Origin: Methylocystis heyeri
Lineage (GTDB): Bacteria > Pseudomonadota > Alphaproteobacteria > Rhizobiales > Beijerinckiaceae
Assembly: GCF_004802635.2 (NCBI RefSeq)
Contig: NZ_CP046052.1
Coordinates: forward strand, 3,990,501-4,054,500
DNA length: 64,000 nucleotides
Reading direction: 5' to 3'
The position numbers and the translations under genes are program-made. Positions 27,195 to 34,439 of this stretch are shown here, piece after piece (the stretch's first letter is position 1; each line of letters opens with the position of its first letter). The notes under the pieces are model-generated. The model saw only the letters and a program-made list of their open reading frames with translations, ran no database searches and was not told the DNA's origin.

Positions 27195-28016
27195 TTAAGA
27201 AAAGGTTGCCGAATTAGGATCGCCAAAACAGACGAATGGACCGTTCTTATAGTTCTGGTCGGCTTTTCCGTATCTTAGCGGCTCCCCTCCGGGGATCAGG
27301 GTCACGCCGCCGGCGGCGCGCAGGACCGCGTCGCCGGCCGCCGTGTCCCACTCCATGGTCGGCCCCAGGCGCGGATAAATATCCGCGGCGCCCTCGGCCA
27401 CGCGGCAGAATTTGAGGGACGACCCCGCGTCGATCCGGTCCTTGATCTTCCGCCGCGCCAGAAAAGCCTCGGTCTCGGCGTCGAGGTGGGAGCGGCTGAC
27501 GAGGGCGGTCGCGCCTTCGGGCGGCAGCGGCCTGGTGCGCAAAACCCGCCAATCGGACGCCGGCGGCAAGGGGGCGCCCGGCGCAGCCCTGACGAAGCTG
27601 GCCGCGCCCCCCGCGAACCATAATTCTCCCAGCGCCGGCGCATAGACCGCGCCCGCGATCGGCGCGCCGTTCTCGACATAGGCGACATTGACGGTGAATT
27701 CCTTGCGCCGCGCGATGAATTCGCGAGTGCCGTCGAGCGGATCGACCAGCGCGAAACAGCCCGATTGAGAGGGCGTAATCCCGCGGGCGGCGCTCTCCTC
27801 CGCGATCACGGGAAGCCCCGGCAGGCGGCGGGACAGGGCGGCGAGCAGAAAAATCTCCGCGCGCTCGTCGGCCTCGCTGACCGGACTGCTGTCGCCCTTG
27901 ATGCGGGTTTCTATTGTCGCCCGGCCAAAGACTTCCATGACGATCGCGCCCGCTTCGAGGCAGAGTTCGGCAAAGAGCTTTGCGAGCGCGTCGGGGGCCA
28001 TTGGCGGGCTGGACAT
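27195..28016 (-). CDS. cysQ: 3'(2'),5'-bisphosphate nucleotidase
   Basis: A 273-residue inositol monophosphatase-fold enzyme that hydrolyses 3'-phosphoadenosine 5'-phosphate to AMP during sulfate assimilation. Metal and catalytic motifs: AEESAA (residues ~70), DPLDGTREF (~90) and WDTAAGDAVL near residue 220. The start at 28016 (MSSPPMAPD) has AAGGAAG upstream; the frame is open 17 codons further. No other cys genes are adjacent. Distinction from SuhB rests on the CysQ-type GTREF and IDAGSSLKFCRVAEG. Confidence 0.92.
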   Translation of the reverse strand: MSSPPMAPDALAKLFAELCLEAGAIVMEVFGRATIETRIKGDSSPVSEADERAEIFLLAALSRRLPGLPVIAEESAARGITPSQSGCFALVDPLDGTREFIARRKEFTVNVAYVENGAPIAGAVYAPALGELWFAGGAASFVRAAPGAPLPPASDWRVLRTRPLPPEGATALVSRSHLDAETEAFLARRKIKDRIDAGSSLKFCRVAEGAADIYPRLGPTMEWDTAAGDAVLRAAGGVTLIPGGEPLRYGKADQNYKNGPFVCFGDPNSATFS

Positions 28017-28108
28017 GGAGCGGGCTTCCTTGGGGGATGGGTCACAGGCGCATGATAGCCCGAACAAACCGGCTTGGCGCGTGGCCGGGATAGCCTTAAA
28101 ACCAGCCG

Positions 28109-28909
28109 ATGCGCCCTTCGCCTTTCTGGACCGATCTTTCCACCCGCGATTTCGCCTCCCTCGATTGGGAACGGACCATCGTCGTCGCGCCTCTCGCCGC
28201 GGTGGAGCAGCATGGACCGCATCTGCCGGTGGGGGTCGACGCCCAGATCATGGAAGGCTGCATTGCGCGCGTCGCTTCGCGGCTGCCCAAGGATCTCGAC
28301 GTGCTGTTCCTGCCGATTCAAAATATCGGCGTCTCCACCGAGCACAGGGCTTTTCCCGGCACATTGACGCTGTCGCCGGCGACCGCTTTGCTGGCGCTGA
28401 TCGAAACCTTGGAGGGCGCCATAGCCGCGGGAGCGCGCAAGCTCGCTATGATCAGCTCCCATGGCGGCAATTCCCCGCTCATCTCCCAGGCGGCGCTGGA
28501 GTTGCGGGCGCGGCACGGCGTGCTGGCGGTGACCTGCTCATGGAGCCGCTTCGGCTATCCCGACGGCCTCTTCGGCTCCGACGAACTGCGCCATGGCGTG
28601 CATGCGGGGGAGATCGAGACCTCGCTGATGCTGGCCTTCCGGCCCGAGCTCGTCGAAATGGCGCGGGCGAGGAATTTTGTTCCCGCCAGCCGGGATTTCG
28701 AGCGCGACTTCACTTGGCTGCGAGCTGACCGGCCGGCGGGTTTCGGCTGGATGGCGCAGGATCTATCGCCCTCGGGCGCGATGGGCGACGCCTCCAGGGC
28801 CACGACCGAGAAAGGCGTGGCCGCGGCGGATTATTGGGCCACCGCCTTCATCGAACTGCTCCGCGACATCGAGGCGTTCGATCTGGAGAGGTTGAAGGGG
28901 ACGGAGTAG
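28109..28909 (+). CDS. creatininase-family amidohydrolase
   Basis: A 266-residue creatininase-family metalloenzyme. Metal ligands are visible in VEQHGPHLPVGVD near residue 33 (E-x-H-G-x-H), SSHGGNSPL near residue 115, and GVHAGEIETSLML near residue 165. The family cleaves cyclic amides or peptides; members include creatininase and MftE-like peptidases, and this one cannot be assigned further. Divergent from cysQ. A partial decayed copy of its 3' third lies at 30027-30290, on the other side of the patatin gene. Confidence 0.9.
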   Translation: MRPSPFWTDLSTRDFASLDWERTIVVAPLAAVEQHGPHLPVGVDAQIMEGCIARVASRLPKDLDVLFLPIQNIGVSTEHRAFPGTLTLSPATALLALIETLEGAIAAGARKLAMISSHGGNSPLISQAALELRARHGVLAVTCSWSRFGYPDGLFGSDELRHGVHAGEIETSLMLAFRPELVEMARARNFVPASRDFERDFTWLRADRPAGFGWMAQDLSPSGAMGDASRATTEKGVAAADYWATAFIELLRDIEAFDLERLKGTE

Positions 28910-28924
28910 CCTCCTCCAAATGCT

Positions 28925-29848
28925 TCAAAGATATCGCCGCAGCATGGGCAGGGCGTGTTCGACGCAGGCGCGCCCTTCCGCGAAAGCCTGTTTCGCTTTG
29001 GTGAATTCGAGCACGCCGATGTTCTGCAGGCGCGGCGTCAGCATGACGTGGGGCGGCTCGCCGGCGAGGCGCGCCCGCGTGATCTGGTCCTGCATGATGT
29101 TGATGGAGTTGTTGAGAACGTCGAAATAGCCCGGCGTCGATGGCCCCTGCGGCAGCAGCCGCAGGGCGATCTGGGTCGCCTGCTCGCGCGCTGCGGCGGG
29201 AAAATCGGTCAGCATCCGCCCGAAAAACTCGCCCGGCGTCGCCGGGCCGCTCGAGACCGGCTTTTCGCGGGGGGCGTTGTCGGGCCGCTGTCCCAGCAGG
29301 TCGCCGTTGAGGTTGACGGCGATGATCACATCCGCGCCGAGCGCGCGGCACAGCGAGACCGGCACCGGATTCACCAGACCGCCGTCGATGAGCCATCGGC
29401 CTTCGACCTCGGCGGGGCTGATGAACCCTGGAAGCGCGATGGAGCCGCGCACGGCGTCGAGAATGGGGCCCGACTGCAGCCAGACCTCGCGGCCGGTGTT
29501 AAAATCCGTGGCGACCGCCGCGTATTTTTTGGCGTAGCTCTCGATCGGCGCGCCGATCCCCAATTTTCGCAGGAACTCTACGACCAGCCTGGCGTCGATG
29601 AGGCCGCCGCCGGCCAGCCGGACGTCGAGCAGCGGCGCGATCTCGCGCCAGCTCGCGGCCTCGGCCCATTGCCGCAAGTCGGGCAGGCGCTCCGAGACAT
29701 AGGCGGCTCCGATCAGCGCTCCCATCGAGGTTCCGCAGACGATTTCGGGTTCTATGCCGGCTTCCGTCAAAGCGTCGATGACGCCGATGTGGGACCAGCC
29801 GCGAGCGGCTCCGCTGCCGAGGGCGAGGCCGATACGAGGACGTGACAA
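28925..29848 (-). CDS. patatin-like phospholipase (RssA-like)
   Basis: A 307-residue patatin-family acyl hydrolase with the Ser-Asp dyad: oxyanion loop GLALGSGAARGWSHIG, nucleophile elbow GTSMG (Ser near residue 52), and DGGLVNPVPV near residue 155. It resembles the RssA/YchK group. The start is taken as TTG at 29848 because GGAGA lies 6 bases upstream and it begins right before the conserved domain; a second TTG at 29881 has no ribosome site. It converges with the creatininase gene (15 bp gap). Confidence 0.88.
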   Translation of the reverse strand: MSRPRIGLALGSGAARGWSHIGVIDALTEAGIEPEIVCGTSMGALIGAAYVSERLPDLRQWAEAASWREIAPLLDVRLAGGGLIDARLVVEFLRKLGIGAPIESYAKKYAAVATDFNTGREVWLQSGPILDAVRGSIALPGFISPAEVEGRWLIDGGLVNPVPVSLCRALGADVIIAVNLNGDLLGQRPDNAPREKPVSSGPATPGEFFGRMLTDFPAAAREQATQIALRLLPQGPSTPGYFDVLNNSINIMQDQITRARLAGEPPHVMLTPRLQNIGVLEFTKAKQAFAEGRACVEHALPMLRRYL

Positions 29849-29926
29849 AAGCGGTCTCCGTTTAAGAGAAGCGCGAAGCAAGCCGCAAAGGGGGCGTTGC
29901 TTGCGAGCCGGATGTCGGATTTTAGC

Positions 29927-29966
29927 CTAGCGCGCTTTCCGCGCGAACGGAATCGGTCGAACTCCA
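29927..29966. repeat. second CTAG repeat type, copy 1
   Basis: Starts CTAGCGCGCTTTCCGCGCGA and continues ACGGAATCGG. The first 15 bases and the GGAATC following are shared with 48353-48392. Intergenic, upstream of the patatin gene. Right boundary uncertain. Confidence 0.5.
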
Positions 29967-30026
29967 TAGACGCGCCGCCAGAGCGTTTGCAAGGATGAGG
30001 GGCGCTTGCGAAGAACAATGCCGTGT

Positions 30027-30290
30027 CGTGCGGGGGAAATCGAGACCTCGCTGATGATGGCCTTCCGGCCCGATCTGGTCGAAATGGGGGGGCCCGGAAT
30101 TTTGTCCCGCCAGCGGGGATTTCGAGCGTGATTTCATCTGGCTGCGCGCCGACCGGCCGGCGCGGTTCGGCTGGATGGCGCAGGATCTTTGGCTCGCCCT
30201 CGGGCGCGATGCGCGCCGCCTCCAGCGCCACCGCCTTCGTCGAACCGCTCCGCGATATCGAGGCGTTCGAGCCGGAGAGGTTGAAGGGGG
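30027..30290 (+). pseudogene. decayed partial copy of creatininase gene
   Basis: About 264 bp that align closely with the 3' part of the intact creatininase gene (about 28611-28897): shared runs include ATCGAGACCTCGCTGATG, TTCGGCTGGATGGCGCAGGA and GAGAGGTTGAAGGGG. It has several small indels that break the frame and one deletion of about 40 bp whose edges share GCCAC in the intact gene. No start region is present. It is therefore a truncated, non-functional duplicate, probably left by a local duplication that jumped the patatin gene. Confidence 0.85.
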
Positions 30291-30670
30291 AGGGGCAGGT
30301 TTTTGGCGGGATGCTGTAATGGAGGTCTTAAGACCGGTCTTGCGACGATAGTCCAATTTACAAGGCGCCGCCCAAGCATAATATGCCGCTCGCCGAAGCA
30401 ATTCTCTAGGTTCCACCCAAAGCAGAGATTACTCGCACTGGCTTGTTGGTCTGGAGCGAGTGTTCGTGACTGGACGGGTCGGGGCGTGTTTTCTGGTCGA
30501 TCGACGCAAACGGCGGGCTATAATAGAATGGAGATTACACAAATAATTTCATAGTAATTAGTACGAAATATGGCGTTTTCGATCGCTATAATATGCTTGA
30601 CAGCTCGTAAAAATAGGCTGCAATGTATGGTATTAACGACTTCCTTTCAATGAAGTGACAGGATCGAAGA
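30291..30670. other. AT-rich spacer before secreted-protein cluster
   Basis: No gene is supported in these 380 bases. Base composition shifts from GC-rich to AT-rich towards the right, marking the edge of the segment with the small secreted proteins. It contains a perfect TATAAT at 30587-30592 and a perfect TTGACA at 30597-30602, so at least one promoter for the cluster probably lies here. Confidence 0.6.
30597..30625 (+). promoter_or_regulatory. candidate promoter of secreted-protein cluster
   Basis: TTGACA at 30597-30602 matches the sigma-70 -35 consensus; the -10 at 17-18 bases spacing (CAATGT) is weak. A separate perfect TATAAT lies just upstream at 30587-30592 but lacks a clear -35. The leader to the first ATG at 30671 would be about 45 bases. 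Confidence 0.35.
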
Positions 30671-31204
30671 ATGGTTCGTCTCCTATATTCGTTTGTCGTT
30701 GTAAACGCGACGCTCTGCTGTGCTCTGACGGCGAGCGCCGATCCGGCGACAGTCGCCGGCGCGAAGGTGTTCGGCTATCTCGATCCCAAGACCAACACTT
30801 TCAGGGCCGCGCCCGAACCCCAAACACAATCTCAATTTGTGACCGGCCGACTCATCGAAGTGTCCGGAACGCTGAATCTCACCGTGAATGTGACCTTCGG
30901 CCCGAGCTTTCCGCCCTCGGCGACAACAGAAGTTTTTGTCACCGCCAATTCGAAGCCCTGGCGTTACGACAGGCCCGCCTATTCCTCCGGCTTCAGTGGA
31001 AAGGCGACTGTGGTCCGCTCAGGAAATTCAGGAACGGCCTCCCTGAGCATTCCCTATATCTTCGAGGCGACCTCGACCAAGGACACCGTAACGGTCACTC
31101 TGAATCTGCAGTCTTCGAGCGGCGACAGCGCCTTTCTCGGACAGACGTTTCCCCTGCCGAAGAACGGAGCGACCCCGCAACTGACTTTCAATCAGACTTT
31201 TTAA
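30671..31204 (+). CDS. small secreted cluster protein 1
   Basis: A 177-residue exported protein of no family I recognise. Signal peptide residues 1-23 (LLYSFVVVNATLCCALTASA). The mature N-terminus has FGYLDPKTNTFRAAPEP, resembling GYYDPATGTFAPLKP in protein 4 of the cluster. The rest is Ser/Thr/Val-rich and predicted beta, with GTASLSIPYIF and the end LPKNGATPQLTFNQTF. The second half lines up with proteins 3 and 5 (IPY segment, P-x-x-G-x-T, terminal F-x-x-T-F). AGGA lies 8 bases before the ATG. Gene 2 starts 16 bases downstream, so an operon is likely. Confidence 0.8.
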   Translation: MVRLLYSFVVVNATLCCALTASADPATVAGAKVFGYLDPKTNTFRAAPEPQTQSQFVTGRLIEVSGTLNLTVNVTFGPSFPPSATTEVFVTANSKPWRYDRPAYSSGFSGKATVVRSGNSGTASLSIPYIFEATSTKDTVTVTLNLQSSSGDSAFLGQTFPLPKNGATPQLTFNQTF

Positions 31205-31219
31205 GAGGGAAATCGAAAG

Positions 31220-31666
31220 ATGCGCGCCGCTTCCTTACCGCTTCTCGCTGTGGCCTGCGCTGCAATTCTCTTCGCTACGCCAAGGGATCTGGCAATCGCC
31301 TCCCCCACCACGATTTCGGGGACCTTCAGCGTAACCCTTGCGATCATGTCCGACAACGCCACTATTCCGCTGAACACCCCGATCGCACTCAGCGTCAGCA
31401 TCGGCGGTTCGGTTCCCCAGGCCTCGGGCAACCAGGCTACGTCCGCGCGCCAAACAGTGACCAAGACATCGACCACGCAGAACGTCACCATATCGCTGCC
31501 GTTCGACTGGACGTCGCAAGGCGCGCCGCCGACCGTCGCCACGCTCTCCGTGAGCGTTACGCCCGCGCTCAATTATCCGGCGAGCGACAGCCTTTACCTC
31601 ACGCTGACCGTTCCAGTCCCAGCCAATAACGGGACGATGGCCATCACCCTGCCTGCGCAGCTTTGA
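31220..31666 (+). CDS. small secreted cluster protein 2
   Basis: A 148-residue exported protein, unrecognised. Signal peptide in residues 1-28 (LPLLAVACAAILFATP). No cysteine in the mature part; Thr/Ser/Val-rich beta-type sequence throughout. The segment TTQNVTISLPFDW occupies the place of ISVNIPYAF in protein 3, and the end VPANNGTMAITLPAQL matches the P-x-x-G-T pattern of the others with a changed last residue. This is the most diverged member of the four similar ones. GAGGGA lies about 10 bases upstream; gene 3 begins 17 bases downstream. Confidence 0.78.
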   Translation: MRAASLPLLAVACAAILFATPRDLAIASPTTISGTFSVTLAIMSDNATIPLNTPIALSVSIGGSVPQASGNQATSARQTVTKTSTTQNVTISLPFDWTSQGAPPTVATLSVSVTPALNYPASDSLYLTLTVPVPANNGTMAITLPAQL

Positions 31667-31682
31667 TCTGGGATAGGACGCG

Positions 31683-32183
31683 ATGACGACGAGAAATATC
31701 TTCACGTTGCTTTTTTGCGCCGCAATGCTCTTTTCGGTCGACGCTCTGGCGATCGATGCCCAGACGCCTGGCGCAATCCCGCTGGAGAGCGTTCCCGTAA
31801 GGCTCAAGCCAGCGACGACAACGACCCAATATAACGGAACGGTCGCCATAAGCGCGGTGATCGCGGCCAATGCACAAACGCCAGATGGAACGACGATAAA
31901 TTACAACGCTTCGGCGGTCGTCATGGACGGCTTTTTTACCAGTGAGCGCTTCGTCGGCGGCAGCGCTACCTTTAGCGGCGGCGCGGCGACGATCTCCGTC
32001 AACATCCCCTATGCGTTTTTCATAGGGTCGTCTTCTGCGACGCTGAATATTTCTTTCGGGGTGAGCAGCACGGTCAATCCGCCAAACAGCGGACCCATAA
32101 CCTATAGCCTCGCTTTCGGCTCCAGTCCGCCCTTGCCGGCCAGTGGAGCTACGACGCCCGTCAGTTTTTCCGGGACATTTTGA
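31683..32183 (+). CDS. small secreted cluster protein 3
   Basis: A 166-residue exported protein. Signal peptide residues 1-23 (IFTLLFCAAMLFSVDALA). The mature part aligns over its whole length with protein 5: GTVAISAVIAANAQTPDGT against GTIQAAATVSANPGIPNGT, then GGSATFSGGAATISVNIPY against SGNATVSNGIISISANLPY, and the end TTPVSFSGTF against TTSLSFSGTI. So the two are clear paralogs. AGGA lies 4 bases upstream of the ATG. Predicted all-beta and periplasmic or extracellular; no known domain recognised. Confidence 0.82.
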   Translation: MTTRNIFTLLFCAAMLFSVDALAIDAQTPGAIPLESVPVRLKPATTTTQYNGTVAISAVIAANAQTPDGTTINYNASAVVMDGFFTSERFVGGSATFSGGAATISVNIPYAFFIGSSSATLNISFGVSSTVNPPNSGPITYSLAFGSSPPLPASGATTPVSFSGTF

Positions 32184-32184
32184 C

Positions 32185-32751
32185 ATGAAGAAATACTGCT
32201 CGCCTATCCTTGCGCTGCTGGCGCTTTTGTCAGAACCGGTCATGGCTCAACAAAGCAGCGCCGCCGGCGCACCGCAGAGCCCGGGGCCGGCGGTCGCCGA
32301 TCCGGCCTTGCCGGCGATCGATGAAATTCCCGGCTATTACGATCCGGCTACGGGAACATTCGCGCCGCTGAAACCGGGCCGGAGCCCGGCGCGGAATACG
32401 CCAACCTTTACGACAACAGCTTATCTGGTGATCTTCCCTTACGTTCATCACAGCGAAGGGTATGGCAGCATCACATGCAGCGCGCGGATCACTTATGTGT
32501 CTTCCGACCGCTCCAAACCCGCCGCCACTCTTACCCGCGAGGCAAAACCCAATGAAGGTAACTATGTTGAATTTGACGTAGACGCTGGTGGAGATACTCG
32601 GCCCATGGGAACCGTCACTGTGCAGTGCACAGGCTATGATGGCTCGGGCCGGTCTCGGTCGGCCTCGGGCGCCACGTTTGTCTACCTCGATCCACGAGCT
32701 ACGCCTTACACCGGGTGGATACCTGCCTATGTAGATATAGCATTCCCTTAG
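32185..32751 (+). CDS. small secreted cluster protein 4
   Basis: A 188-residue exported protein starting 2 bases after the stop of gene 3. Signal peptide residues 1-21 (ILALLALLSEPVMA). After a Pro-rich linker comes EIPGYYDPATGTFAPLKPG, the motif also seen in protein 1 and familiar from many uncharacterised proteobacterial exported proteins. The rest (YGSITCSARITYVSSD ... MGTVTVQCTGYDGSG) differs from proteins 1-3 and 5, and has two cysteines that could form an Ig-like disulfide. It may be a distinct partner in the same system. Function unknown. Confidence 0.78.
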   Translation: MKKYCSPILALLALLSEPVMAQQSSAAGAPQSPGPAVADPALPAIDEIPGYYDPATGTFAPLKPGRSPARNTPTFTTTAYLVIFPYVHHSEGYGSITCSARITYVSSDRSKPAATLTREAKPNEGNYVEFDVDAGGDTRPMGTVTVQCTGYDGSGRSRSASGATFVYLDPRATPYTGWIPAYVDIAFP

Positions 32752-32873
32752 TGCGGATCGACACCGTATCCTCTCGCTCGACCAATTCTCAAGGACAGGA
32801 AAGCGCGTCACCGAGGTGACCGAGCCAAAACAGCGCACCGAACGGAAAACGCAACAACCTCGAAAGCAAGCCA

Positions 32874-33368
32874 ATGATCGCCCGACACAAAATTGCAACA
32901 ATTTACGGTCTGGCCTGCGCGCTTGCGGCTTCCGCTCAAGCGCTGGCGCAAAGCGCGAACCCGGCGGCGCCTCTGGCGTCGCTTCCCTTGCCGACCCAAC
33001 CCGCGACCAGCGTCGCCGAAATTACCGGGACGATCCAGGCCGCCGCAACAGTCTCGGCCAATCCGGGCATCCCCAATGGGACGGCAGTGTATTACACGCT
33101 CTCGGCCTCGGTTCCGGATCCTTCTTTCAGCAACTCCCGCTCCGCCAGCGGCAACGCAACCGTCAGCAACGGAATCATTTCAATCTCCGCCAACCTGCCC
33201 TACGACATGCTCGTCTCTTCGTCCTCGGATAAAATAGTCTTCACGCTGCAGCTCACCGCAACCGTTCTCGGCACGCCGGCGCTTACTTTTTCGACGAGTT
33301 TCAACTCGGCCTTTGCTCCGCCCGCCAATGGGACGACAACTTCGCTCAGCTTTTCTGGAACCATATAG
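32874..33368 (+). CDS. small secreted cluster protein 5
   Basis: A 164-residue exported protein, clear paralog of protein 3. Signal peptide residues 1-26 (ATIYGLACALAASAQALA). The mature part is cysteine-free, rich in Ser, Thr, Ala and Asn and predicted beta; it ends PPANGTTTSLSFSGTI. It is separated from gene 4 by 122 bases, so it may have its own promoter or be less tightly coupled. The ribosome site is weak (AAAGCAAGCC). No domain recognised. Confidence 0.8.
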   Translation: MIARHKIATIYGLACALAASAQALAQSANPAAPLASLPLPTQPATSVAEITGTIQAAATVSANPGIPNGTAVYYTLSASVPDPSFSNSRSASGNATVSNGIISISANLPYDMLVSSSSDKIVFTLQLTATVLGTPALTFSTSFNSAFAPPANGTTTSLSFSGTI

Positions 33369-33686
33369 TTTTCGCAGGCGGAGAACGCCCTGTTCGCTTC
33401 GCGACAGGTGGTTGTGAGGAGCCCATCGACGCCGTAGGGCGGCGAACCCGCCTCGTTGCGAGGAATCTGCAGGCGATATTGGGCCGAAGCAGCTCAATCC
33501 GGAAGGCAGAGCCGCGAAGCCTTCGCCGAGTGTTGCGCGAGACGAGCGGGTAGTGCGGCGCCGCGCAGCTGCTTCTTTGGCGGCCTGAAAAAGCCGGGGC
33601 CGCGTCGGCGATCCCATAGCCACTATGAGCCGCTACCCTGCCGCCCTTGGGGACTCGCCAGCGGATGCTTATTTTTTGATTGTGAA
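33369..33686. other. spacer between secreted cluster and tRNA-Asp
   Basis: 318 bases with no supportable gene. Composition returns to GC-rich. Short open frames on both strands lack ribosome sites and family resemblance. No direct repeat of the tRNA 3' end and no integrase remnant could be seen by eye. Confidence 0.5.
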
Positions 33687-33763
<77 letters not shown>

Positions 33764-34124
33764 GCAACAACAGCGCGTTGCGTGTGGGGGGTCGAATAGG
33801 ACATGCGCCGGGGGATGTCAACGCCTTGATTTCGTTTTGTCGCGAGATCGGGCGAAACCCCCTGTATTGCGGGGCGTTTCCGCGTCGCGTCGGCTAAACT
33901 GGTTAAGGAGCCGTCGCTTCGGGTCGTCATGGCCGGGTCGTTCGAGACTTTCCGCGGCTCCGCGGCCTGGAGGCCCGCGACAAGCGCCAGCGCCGCCGCC
34001 GCCGACCGGCGGGAAATCTCGATTCGCAGCCGGGTTTCTGCGGAGCCACGCTGGACTTCGGCGGCGTCAAAGTCCTATGTCAGATCGAAACGTCAACGCC
34101 TTGCCCTCATCGCGCCAAAGAATC
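33764..34124. other. spacer upstream of sdhE
   Basis: 361 bases without a convincing gene; promoters for tRNA-Asp (leftward) and sdhE-mfd (rightward) should lie here. The frame of sdhE is open into this region, with a second ATG at 34077 that could extend SdhE by 16 residues. Confidence 0.5.
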
Positions 34125-34439
34125 ATGACCGGCGACGCCGCCTCCGCCAAAGCCGAACCACAATCGCCTCCCGACCCGCTGGACCTGATCCGGCGCCGCA
34201 TCCGCGTGCGCGCCTGGCGCAGGGGCATGCGCGAGATGGACATGATTCTCGGCGGATTCGTCGACGCCCATATCGAGAGGCTGGGCGCCGAAGAGCTGGC
34301 CCAGCTCGAGGCGCTGCTCGACGCCGACGACGATGTGGCCTTCTCCTGGTTCTGCGCCGGAGCAGCGCCCGCGCCCTACGACACCCCTGTTTTTCGCAAA
34401 ATCGCGGCCTTCCAGGCCGAAAAGGACAAGGATCCTTGA
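34125..34439 (+). CDS. sdhE: succinate dehydrogenase assembly factor SdhE
   Basis: A 104-residue SdhE (SDHAF2/YgfY) protein that promotes covalent flavin attachment to SdhA. The conserved RGMREMD (RGxxE) is near residue 36, followed by AEELAQLEALLDADD and DVAFSWF. An upstream ATG at 34077 would give 120 residues; neither start has a strong ribosome site and 34125 better matches family length. The stop overlaps the TTG start of mfd (TTGA). The sdhE-mfd neighbourhood is common in related bacteria; sdh structural genes are not in the window. Confidence 0.9.
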   Translation: MTGDAASAKAEPQSPPDPLDLIRRRIRVRAWRRGMREMDMILGGFVDAHIERLGAEELAQLEALLDADDDVAFSWFCAGAAPAPYDTPVFRKIAAFQAEKDKDP

